From Ruminococcaceae bacterium UBA5396 (GTDB lineage: Bacteria; Bacillota; Clostridia; Oscillospirales; Acutalibacteraceae): DNA of 6,225 nucleotides. The notes beneath the pieces are model-generated. The model was not told the origin of the DNA. It worked only from the letters and a program-made list of their open reading frames with translations, and made no database searches. The position numbers and the translations under genes were made by a program. Shown here piece by piece: positions 1 to 4,640 of this stretch. Each line of letters begins with the position of its first letter. The stretch's first letter is position 1. The stretch is taken from assembly GCA_002410715.1 (NCBI GenBank), contig DHOG01000119.1, positions 2,134 to 8,358 on the forward strand. Direction: 5' to 3'.

Positions 1-23
1 CTACCAAACTGAGCCACATCCCG
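1..23 (-). tRNA. tRNA-Pro, 5' end only (cut by window start)
   Basis: Read on the minus strand, the first 23 bases give CGGGATGTGGCTCAGTTTGG followed by TAG. This is a canonical tRNA 5' region: a 7-nt acceptor strand CGGGATG, TG, the D-stem GCTC, and a D-loop AGTTTGGTA with the conserved GG and TA. Starting with C and having this acceptor/D-arm sequence is typical of bacterial tRNA-Pro. The anticodon lies outside the window, so the identity rests on the 5' half and on resemblance to the tRNA-Pro-like remnant at 170-213. No convincing promoter with a normal leader lies directly upstream, so it may be transcribed from the consensus promoter at 279-307. Confidence 0.75.
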
Positions 24-48
24 TGGTATTTAATTTTTCTTTCTGCAA

Positions 49-69
49 GTGGTCAAAACTGTGGTCAAA
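49..69. repeat. tandem GTGGTCAAA direct repeats
   Basis: Two exact copies of GTGGTCAAA (49-57 and 61-69) lie 12 bp apart, just upstream of the tRNA-Pro. On the minus strand they read TTTGACCAC. Short spaced direct repeats beside a tRNA gene are the kind of arm-type sites that tyrosine recombinases bind in attachment regions. That role is an inference, as no integrase gene is visible here. Each copy also contains a TTGACC that resembles a -35 box, but no -10 at a sensible distance from the tRNA start goes with it. Confidence 0.45.
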
Positions 70-169
70 TGCTGTTTTTGCATGAATTTGTGATTTTAGA
101 AATGCCCTGAAAATGGCTTGAAATAAGGCTTTATCGGACTTTAAATTTTTCATCGGACGAAGTCGGGTT

Positions 170-213
170 CACGCTCCCAAACCAAGCGCTCTATCAGATT
201 GAGCTACGCCTCG
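170..213 (-). pseudogene. degenerate tRNA-Pro(UGG)-like 5' half
   Basis: On the minus strand from 213, the sequence reads as a tRNA 5' half: acceptor strand CGAGGCG, TA, D-stem GCTC/GAGC, G, then CTTGG and the anticodon loop TTTGGGA (anticodon UGG at 179-177). It matches the tRNA-Pro at 1-23 at 16 of 23 positions, and all differences are transitions. It is not functional as it stands. The D-loop GG is altered (AATCTGATA), the expected CCAAG that would close the anticodon stem is replaced by GCGTG, and no T-arm or acceptor 3' strand complementary to CGAGGCG follows. Similarity stops just after the anticodon loop, a common crossover position for tRNA-targeting integrases. It could be the displaced half of an att site or a decayed tandem copy. 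Confidence 0.55.
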
Positions 214-278
214 TAGTTTCAAATGCAGCTCAGTTTTCCGAGCCCCACCTGAATCATATTATTTTTGTCAGCGTTACG

Positions 279-307
279 ATTATAATACACAGTCGCCCTA
301 GTGTCAA
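279..307 (-). promoter_or_regulatory. consensus sigma-A promoter reading toward the tRNA-Pro
   Basis: The minus strand has TTGACA (307-302), a 17-bp spacer and TATAAT (284-279), a perfect match to the housekeeping promoter consensus at optimal spacing. Transcription would begin near 272 and run left through the tRNA-Pro-like remnant (213-170), the direct repeats and into the tRNA-Pro at 23. The distance to the intact tRNA 5' end is about 250 nt, long for a tRNA leader. This suggests the promoter originally served the tRNA that is now degenerate. Confidence 0.8.
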
Positions 308-364
308 GGTAAGAAATTGTGCCGGTTCATCCCTTTTCTGTCCGGTTTTTGTCCTGCCGCTGTT

Positions 365-1027
365 TTAAAGCATTCTTGTCTCGTTGATGACAAGCTCAAA
401 ATCCATGCCCAGAAAGCCTGCCGCCGATTTGCACAACGTCATGCGGGTTAAAAAAATTGCAAAATAGTCCATAACCGGACAAATCGAGGTATCAATCTGC
501 AATCTAAGCGAAACAATACCGGCGTCTTTCAAGACGTTCAGCGACGAATCCATAACCGCGTAGTTAACCCGGTCATGAATGTCGAATTCCTGCTTGTTTG
601 CCCGTACACGGCTGCGGCGGACATCGCTTTTATCGGCAAGAATAAGCGCGGCGCACATAGGTGTGACCGCATTCGCCGTTCCCTCATCATGATTTCCGAT
701 GGCTGTCATGATTGCGATTGCCTCTTTTGTCTCGGATCCCATTGTGCGTAGCAGGTCAAAAGCCAGCAGCGCCCCCGACATGGCGTGATTGCTGCGATTG
801 ACGGCGTTTCCGATATCATGCATAAATCCCGCAATCTTTGCCAGTTCACAGGTGCGGACATCAAAGCCCATCGTCTCCAGAATGTCATAGGCTGACTTTG
901 CCGTCAATTCCACATGGGCAAATCCGTGATCGGTGAAGCCGATCACCCCCAAAACATCGTTTCCGGCTTCAATCAGCGCACAGATTTCAGGATTCTTGCG
1001 TACACTTTCATAAGTAATCAATGCCAT
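365..1027 (-). CDS. HD-domain phosphohydrolase-like protein
   Basis: A 220-residue soluble protein with the metal-binding signature of the HD superfamily: H34/H38 in DHGFAHVE, the H70-D71 doublet in MHDIGN, H81, H113-D114 in GNHDEG, and D132 in ADKSDVRRSRVR. I recognise it as a clostridial family of about this length, usually annotated as HD-domain protein or phosphohydrolase. The superfamily hydrolyses phosphoesters or nucleotides, but the substrate of this group is not known to me. The key residues are intact. For the start, ATG at 1027 directly abuts the SD-like AAGGAAG (1034-1028), leaving no spacing. TTG at 1021, two codons later, is 6 nt from it and overlaps the TGA of the upstream regulator (TTGA), so it may be the true start. 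The gene lies downstream of the XRE gene on the same strand and overlaps it by 10 nt, implying cotranscription. No clear intrinsic terminator follows. Confidence 0.9.
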   Translation of the reverse strand: MALITYESVRKNPEICALIEAGNDVLGVIGFTDHGFAHVELTAKSAYDILETMGFDVRTCELAKIAGFMHDIGNAVNRSNHAMSGALLAFDLLRTMGSETKEAIAIMTAIGNHDEGTANAVTPMCAALILADKSDVRRSRVRANKQEFDIHDRVNYAVMDSSLNVLKDAGIVSLRLQIDTSICPVMDYFAIFLTRMTLCKSAAGFLGMDFELVINETRML

Positions 1028-1338
1028 CTTCCTTCTTGGTCAATATATCTTTTATTGTATCCGTTTTTGGGGCAAGATGCAACTGCACACAAAATTATGG
1101 CTGATAACTCCGGTATGTACTCCCTCGGCACATTTCGTGCCACCTGCCTGAATGAGCGAAAGCTTTCCTCAACTAGACTTCGCCTGATTTGTTTTTTTGG
1201 AAAATAATCGGTTGGTACGTCATAAAAGTCGGATAGCTGAATAATGGTTTGCAATGAGGGCTCGATTTTGCCGCTTTCGTAATATGCATAGGTAGAATGA
1301 TTTAAATTGAGTACTCTTGAAATATTGTTTTGTGTCAT
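1018..1338 (-). CDS. XRE-type helix-turn-helix regulator, N-terminus uncertain
   Basis: The 106-residue frame carries most of an XRE/Cro-type DNA-binding domain at residues 1-47. TQNNISRVLNLNHSTYAYYE matches helices 2 and 3 with the usual YE(S)G turn, and PSLQTIIQLSDFYDVPTDYF matches helices 4 and 5. The remaining 59 residues are an unrecognised tail. Helix 1, normally 10-15 residues before the TQ, is missing: the in-frame upstream sequence hits a TGA six codons before the ATG, and that ATG has no SD. The ATG that does have an SD (AAAGGG, 1373-1368) is at 1357 and is one base out of frame. The gene may therefore be frameshifted, have a sequencing error, or be a truncated regulator. It overlaps the HD gene by 10 nt and is divergent from the small regulator at 1452. 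Confidence 0.65.
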   Translation of the reverse strand: MTQNNISRVLNLNHSTYAYYESGKIEPSLQTIIQLSDFYDVPTDYFPKKQIRRSLVEESFRSFRQVARNVPREYIPELSAIILCAVASCPKNGYNKRYIDQEGRWH

Positions 1339-1354
1339 TAAATTTAATATGGTT

Positions 1355-1373
1355 CATACGATAACTACCCTTT
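1355..1373 (-). promoter_or_regulatory. SD and ATG out of frame with the XRE gene
   Basis: On the minus strand AAAGGG (1373-1368) stands 10 nt before an ATG at 1357-1355, in a good position behind the leftward promoter. Translation from here gives MNHIKFNDTKQYF and 45 residues with no recognisable fold. A one-base shift within the A/T-rich stretch near 1340-1347 would instead join MNHIKFN to the LMTQNNIS helix-turn-helix frame. Confidence 0.45.
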
Positions 1374-1385
1374 GTATTTTTGTAT

Positions 1386-1414
1386 ATCATGCTCAATATA
1401 TTGAGCATTGACAA
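1386..1414 (-). promoter_or_regulatory. leftward promoter for the XRE-HD pair
   Basis: The minus strand has TTGTCA (1414-1409, 5 of 6 consensus), a 17-bp spacer and CATGAT (1391-1386, 4 of 6). The predicted start near 1379 leaves a short leader before the SD at 1373. The -35 hexamer shares its bases with the -35 of the rightward promoter on the opposite strand, so polymerase could occupy only one of the two at a time. Confidence 0.5.
1389..1408. promoter_or_regulatory. 20-bp perfect palindrome, probable operator
   Basis: ATGCTCAATATATTGAGCAT is identical to its own reverse complement over all 20 bases. It lies between two divergent HTH regulator genes, covers the spacer and part of the -10 of the leftward promoter, and ends on the first base of the rightward -35. 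Size, symmetry and position fit a dimeric XRE/Cro-type repressor site. Which of the two regulators binds it cannot be told from sequence. Confidence 0.65.
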
Positions 1415-1434
1415 CAAATTAAGTATGGTAAACT
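1408..1434 (+). promoter_or_regulatory. rightward promoter for the 66-aa regulator
   Basis: TTGACA (1408-1413) is followed 15 bp later by TAAACT (1429-1434), preceded by TG at the extended -10 position (TGGTAAACT). The perfect -35 and the extended -10 make a credible promoter despite the short spacer. It lies directly ahead of the small regulator, leaving a leader of only about 10 nt. Confidence 0.5.
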
Positions 1435-1451
1435 GAATTTGGTGAACGTAT

Positions 1452-1652
1452 ATGATTAGCTATGATCCGTTTTATAATACCCTCTTAAAAAAAGGTGTTA
1501 CAGAGTATCAGTTAATCTTCAAACAAGGTTTTTCAGCCAACACACTGCATCGAATCAAGCATGGCTATGCGATCAGCACAAAAACCATTGATGCACTCTG
1601 TTTTGTTTTGGACTGCCAAGTTGAGGATATCATTCAGCATATCAAGGAATAA
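1452..1652 (+). CDS. small XRE/Cro-type transcriptional regulator
   Basis: The 66-residue protein is essentially a single helix-turn-helix domain of the small Cro/CI-like type common in Firmicutes (HTH_26-like, resembling YozG-type proteins). TEYQLIFKQGFSANTLHRIK (residues 17-36) forms the helix-turn-helix, with recognition helix around SANTLHRIKHG. ISTKTIDALCFVLDCQVEDI (41-60) is the conserved C-terminal helical pair with the DCQVEDII ending typical of the family. A GGTGA SD (1441-1445) sits 6 nt before the ATG. The gene is divergent from the XRE-HD pair across a palindromic operator and is closed by a terminator at 1747-1773. It probably represses its own or the divergent promoter, which is an inference from the layout. 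Its A/T-rich coding sequence contrasts with the GC-richer metabolic genes to the right and may be an accessory acquisition. Confidence 0.85.
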   Translation: MISYDPFYNTLLKKGVTEYQLIFKQGFSANTLHRIKHGYAISTKTIDALCFVLDCQVEDIIQHIKE

Positions 1653-1746
1653 CTTTTCATGTTGGTGTTTCACGGGGGGTATGAATATCTTAACCCTCAG
1701 CGCCATAGGGATCATATCATTGTTTTGAGTAATCATCTGTATTTTG

Positions 1747-1773
1747 CCCCCTGCCGACAAGCAGGGGGATTTT
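1747..1773 (+). terminator. intrinsic terminator after the small regulator
   Basis: CCCCCTGC (1747-1754) and GCAGGGGG (1761-1768) form a perfect 8-bp stem with loop CGACAA, followed by ATTTT. It lies 95 nt after the stop of the 66-aa regulator and shields the aconitase promoter from read-through. The stretch 1653-1746 between gene and terminator shows no gene I can support. Confidence 0.85.
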
Positions 1774-1806
1774 CCTTTCCGCGCTGAACCACCACCCTAA
1801 TAAAGA

Positions 1807-1836
1807 TTGACAAATTTACTACAAACAGATTATAAT
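1807..1836 (+). promoter_or_regulatory. sigma-A promoter for aconitase-rex
   Basis: TTGACA (1807-1812) and TATAAT (1831-1836) are separated by 18 bp, giving a start near 1843 and a leader of about 80 nt. A second TATAAT at 1867-1872 has only a weak upstream partner (TTGGTT at 1842-1847, 19 bp away). The -35 overlaps a loose Rex-like sequence at 1807-1824 (see findings). Confidence 0.75.
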
Positions 1837-1891
1837 ATAAATTGGTTTATTAATATATAAATACTATATAATCACATCATAAAGATCAAAA

Positions 1892-1913
1892 GGCGGAATG
1901 CTCCGCTGGAAGG
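1892..1913 (+). promoter_or_regulatory. SD of aconitase next to a small hairpin
   Basis: GGAAGG (1908-1913) is the only SD-like element upstream of aconitase. It directly abuts ATG 1914 but is 9 nt from ATG 1923, so it selects the second. Just before it, GCGGA (1893-1897) and TCCGC (1902-1906) form a 5-bp hairpin with an ATGC loop, extended by one G-U pair. The hairpin leaves the SD itself unpaired. Confidence 0.55.
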
Positions 1914-1922
1914 ATGGGTTCA

Positions 1923-3857
1923 ATGGGTTACACACTGGCACAAAAACTGATTCGCTCGCATTTGCTGAGCGGTGACATGACACCGGGCAGCGAAATTGGG
2001 CTTGGTATCGACCAGACGCTTACACAGGACGCAACGGGCACCATGGCATATCTTGAATTTGAGGCAATGGGCGTTCCCCGCGTAAAAACCGAGCTGTCTG
2101 TTGCTTATATTGATCATAACACCCTTCAAACCGGGTTTGAAAATGCGGACGACCATCGGTATATTCAATCGGTCTGTAAAAAACACGGCTTGTATTTTTC
2201 ACGGCCGGGCAACGGCATTTGTCATCAGGTGCATCTGGAACGGTTCGGCATACCGGGCAAAACCCTGATTGGTTCGGACAGCCATACCCCTACCGGCGGC
2301 GGCATCGGTATGCTGGCGTTCGGTGCGGGCGGTCTTGATGTTGCGGTTGCAATGGGCGGCGGTCCGTACTATATCACCATGCCTAAAATTGTTTTTGTAA
2401 ATCTGAAGGGTTCTTTGCAGCCGTGGGTTGCCGCAAAGGACATCATTCTTGAGGTGCTTCGCATCCTATCTGTCAAGGGCGGCGTCGGCAAAATTGTGGA
2501 GTACGGCGGCGAGGGTGTGAAATCCCTGAGCGTTCCCGAACGCGCCACCATCACCAACATGGGCGCCGAGCTGGGGGCTTCTACCTCTGTCTTTCCGTCT
2601 GATGAGGTTACCAAAGAATTTATGCGTGCCCAGGGTCGCCAAGATGACTGGGTGGAATTGCAGCCCGACGCGGATGCCGTTTATGATGAAGTGATCGAAA
2701 TCGATCTGTCAGCCCTCCGTCCGCTTGCAGCCTGCCCTCATTCTCCCGACAACGTCAAAGCTGTCGAGGAAATTGGTGAAATTAAGGTGAACCAGTGCTG
2801 CATTGGTTCATGTACAAACTCCTCTTTATTTGATTTGCTCAAGGTTGCCGCAATACTTAAAGGCAAGACGGTTCATCCCGACGTAAGCGTGTCAATCGCT
2901 CCCGGCTCCAAGCAGGTTTTCAACATGCTTGCCAAAAACGGAGTACTTGCTGATTTGATTGCCGCCGGCGCGCGTATTCTGGAAAGTGCATGCGGTCCGT
3001 GTATCGGTATGGGACAGTCCCCCAATTCGGGCGGAGTGTCGCTGCGCACCTTTAACCGCAACTTTGAGGGCCGTTCAGGTACTGCCGACGCACAGGTATA
3101 TCTGGTCAGCCCCGAAACTGCCGCCGCCTCGGCTTTAACAGGCGTCTTTACAGACCCGCGCACAATCGGAGACTTCCCGGAGATTAAGATGCCGGAAACA
3201 TTCCTGATCTGCGACAACATGATCCTTCCGCCTGCGCCCGAATCAGAAATGGACGAGGTGGAAATTCTGCGCGGCCCGAACATCAAGCCTTTTCCCGCCA
3301 CCTCTGCCCTGCCCGAAAGCATCGAGGCAAAGGTGCTGCTTAAGGTGGGGGATAACATCACCACCGATCATATCATGCCGGCAGGTGCCAAAATCCTGCC
3401 GCTACGTTCCAATATCCCCGCCATTTCGCAGCATTGCTTTGTCCGATGTGATGAGGAATTCCCTGCCCGCTGCAAGGCGGAGGGCAAGGGCATTATCATC
3501 GGCGGCTCCAACTATGGGCAGGGGAGCTCTCGTGAACACGCTGCGCTGGCGCCGTTATATCTTGGCATCAAGGCGGTTATCGTCAAGTCCTTTGCACGTA
3601 TCCATGTCGCAAACCTCATCAATGCCGGCATTCTCCCCCTTACCTTTGAAAACGAGTCCGACTATGACCGTGTTTCGATGTGGGATGAGCTTTGCCTGCC
3701 TGATGTGCGCAATCGCCTGATGAATGGCCAACCGCTTCTGCTGCAAAACCGAACAACCGGCGAGACATTGCCGCTTGGCTCCAGCTTTTCAAAACGACAA
3801 ACAGAAATTCTGCTTGCGGGCGGACTGCTTGATTATACACGTAATCAAACCAGGTAA
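1923..3857 (+). CDS. acn: aconitate hydratase (aconitase)
   Basis: This cytoplasmic [4Fe-4S] enzyme interconverts citrate and isocitrate via cis-aconitate, feeding 2-oxoglutarate and glutamate synthesis in anaerobes. From ATG 1923 it has 644 residues, the size of the shorter Aquifex/clostridial-type aconitase rather than the roughly 900-residue AcnA. Numbered from that Met, SDSHTPTGGGIGMLAFGAGG (118-137) is the aconitase signature. Cluster ligands are C297 in IGSCTNSS and C357/C360 in ESACGPCIGMGQ, and NFEGRSGT is at 380-387. The swivel domain follows from about 468, with VGDNITTDHIMPAG and GSNYGQGSSREHAA (528-541) carrying the substrate-binding serines and arginine. All signatures are intact. 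ATG 1914 would add MGS but sits against the SD. It heads a likely operon with rex, 30 nt downstream. A homoaconitase or isopropylmalate isomerase role is less likely, because both halves are fused in one chain with aconitase-type motifs. Confidence 0.95.
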   Translation: MGYTLAQKLIRSHLLSGDMTPGSEIGLGIDQTLTQDATGTMAYLEFEAMGVPRVKTELSVAYIDHNTLQTGFENADDHRYIQSVCKKHGLYFSRPGNGICHQVHLERFGIPGKTLIGSDSHTPTGGGIGMLAFGAGGLDVAVAMGGGPYYITMPKIVFVNLKGSLQPWVAAKDIILEVLRILSVKGGVGKIVEYGGEGVKSLSVPERATITNMGAELGASTSVFPSDEVTKEFMRAQGRQDDWVELQPDADAVYDEVIEIDLSALRPLAACPHSPDNVKAVEEIGEIKVNQCCIGSCTNSSLFDLLKVAAILKGKTVHPDVSVSIAPGSKQVFNMLAKNGVLADLIAAGARILESACGPCIGMGQSPNSGGVSLRTFNRNFEGRSGTADAQVYLVSPETAAASALTGVFTDPRTIGDFPEIKMPETFLICDNMILPPAPESEMDEVEILRGPNIKPFPATSALPESIEAKVLLKVGDNITTDHIMPAGAKILPLRSNIPAISQHCFVRCDEEFPARCKAEGKGIIIGGSNYGQGSSREHAALAPLYLGIKAVIVKSFARIHVANLINAGILPLTFENESDYDRVSMWDELCLPDVRNRLMNGQPLLLQNRTTGETLPLGSSFSKRQTEILLAGGLLDYTRNQTR

Positions 3858-3887
3858 AGACAAATAAAAATACAAGGAAGGGTAGAA

Positions 3888-4526
3888 ATGGCTAAGGGTG
3901 AACATATTTCAATGTCGGTTGTACGTCGCCTCCCGCGTTATTATCGATTCCTGTATGATCTTAAGGAAAACGGCATTGTCCGTATTTCATCCAAAGAGCT
4001 GTCTCAGCGTATGGGACTGACTGCATCCCAGATCAGACAGGATCTCAACTGTTTCGGCGGGTTTGGTCAGCAGGGTTACGGTTATCTTGTTGAACAGCTA
4101 TATAACGAAATCGGCCATATTCTTGGTATGGATGTTCTGACACCCACCATCCTGCTTGGTGCCGGCAATATGGGACGAGCCATTGCCAACCATATGCATT
4201 TTGAGCAGAGAGGTGTTAATCTGGTGGGTATTTTTGACGACTCCCCTCAAATCCTGGGACATAAAATACGGGGGATTGAGGTTTTGCCTACCGAGCGGAT
4301 TGATGAGATCTGTCTGGAAAACAAGGTGGAGGAAGCAATTCTCTGTATACCCAAAGAAGCTGCCGCTTCCATGGTGGAGCGCCTGATTTCTCTGGGTGTG
4401 CGGGGGTTCTGGAACTTCAGCCATTATGACATCAGTCTCCACTATCCCGGTGTGCTGGTGGAAAACGTCCATCTTGGTGACAGTCTTATGACCTTGTCGT
4501 ATAAACTGAACACAGAACGCCAATAG
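3888..4526 (+). CDS. rex: redox-sensing transcriptional repressor Rex
   Basis: Rex senses the NADH/NAD+ ratio: NADH binding releases it from DNA and derepresses fermentative and respiratory genes. The 212-residue length is typical. Residues 10-70 form the winged helix, with ASQIRQDLNCFGGFGQQGYG (47-66) matching the family recognition helix and wing. GAGNMGRAIA (91-100) is the Rossmann dinucleotide loop and GIFDDSP (114-120) the second strand with its acidic end. VENVHLGDSLMTLSYKL (191-207) is the C-terminal helix that is domain-swapped in Rex dimers. An SD GGAAGGG lies about 6 nt before the ATG. The 30-nt gap after aconitase has no terminator, so rex is probably cotranscribed with it. No clear terminator follows, so some transcription may continue into pgk. 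Confidence 0.95.
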   Translation: MAKGEHISMSVVRRLPRYYRFLYDLKENGIVRISSKELSQRMGLTASQIRQDLNCFGGFGQQGYGYLVEQLYNEIGHILGMDVLTPTILLGAGNMGRAIANHMHFEQRGVNLVGIFDDSPQILGHKIRGIEVLPTERIDEICLENKVEEAILCIPKEAAASMVERLISLGVRGFWNFSHYDISLHYPGVLVENVHLGDSLMTLSYKLNTERQ

Positions 4527-4552
4527 TCAATCATAGATTTCAGGTTTCCTGC

Positions 4553-4579
4553 TTGAAATAATTGTAATTATACTATAAT
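4553..4579 (+). promoter_or_regulatory. possible pgk promoter
   Basis: TTGAAA (4553-4558) and TATAAT (4574-4579) lie 15 bp apart in the AT-rich 114-nt gap between rex and pgk. The -10 is perfect but the spacing is short, so the -35 assignment is tentative. A start near 4586 would put the Rex-like repeat (4599-4616) in the early transcribed region. Confidence 0.45.
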
Positions 4580-4598
4580 ATATTGTATTGGTATTGTT

Positions 4599-4616
4599 TT
4601 GTCAGGTTACAAACAA
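4599..4616. promoter_or_regulatory. Rex-like inverted repeat upstream of pgk
   Basis: TTGTCAGGTTACAAACAA has the TTGT-N10-ACAA frame of the Firmicute/clostridial Rex operator (TTGTTAA-N4-TTAACAA) and matches it at 10 of 14 specified positions. The outer arms are perfect and the inner bases are weak. It sits between the putative pgk promoter and its SD, and directly downstream of rex. TTGT/ACAA words occur often in AT-rich DNA, so this is only a candidate. Confidence 0.35.
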
Positions 4617-4640
4617 AGATAAATAAGGGGAAGGGTTTCT

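Noticed and set aside
29..68. Promoter for the edge tRNA-Pro made of TTGACC and TTAAAT
   Set aside because: The -10 would lie only about 4 nt from the mature tRNA 5' end, leaving no room for a normal start site and leader.
24..213. CRISPR or larger repeat array suggested by the short repeats
   Set aside because: Only two 9-bp copies at a 12-bp period; no regular repeat-spacer structure and no cas genes.
322..347. Paired CCGGTT motifs downstream of the HD gene, considered as a terminator
   Set aside because: They are direct rather than inverted repeats, and no minus-strand T-run follows.
914..1207. Plus-strand open frame of 97 codons across the HD/XRE junction
   Set aside because: It runs antisense to two better-supported genes, has no SD, and its translation resembles nothing I know.
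1681..1728. 15-codon plus-strand frame encoding a hydrophobic peptide after a G-rich run
   Set aside because: The GGGGGG run is only 1 nt from the ATG, too close for an SD, and the peptide is too short to match a toxin or leader-peptide family.
1533..1760. Minus-strand open frame of 75 codons opposite the small regulator
   Set aside because: Antisense to the 66-aa HTH gene and its terminator; no family resemblance.
2873..3364. Minus-strand open frame of 163 codons inside aconitase
   Set aside because: Antisense to intact aconitase motifs; Ser/Pro/Arg-rich composition typical of a shadow frame; no SD or family match.
4098..4523. Minus-strand open frame of 141 codons opposite rex
   Set aside because: Antisense to the conserved Rex Rossmann domain and without recognisable features.
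4536..4559. Possible terminator after rex (CAGG/CCTG hairpin)
   Set aside because: The stem is only four base pairs with a 3-nt loop and there is no T-run after it.
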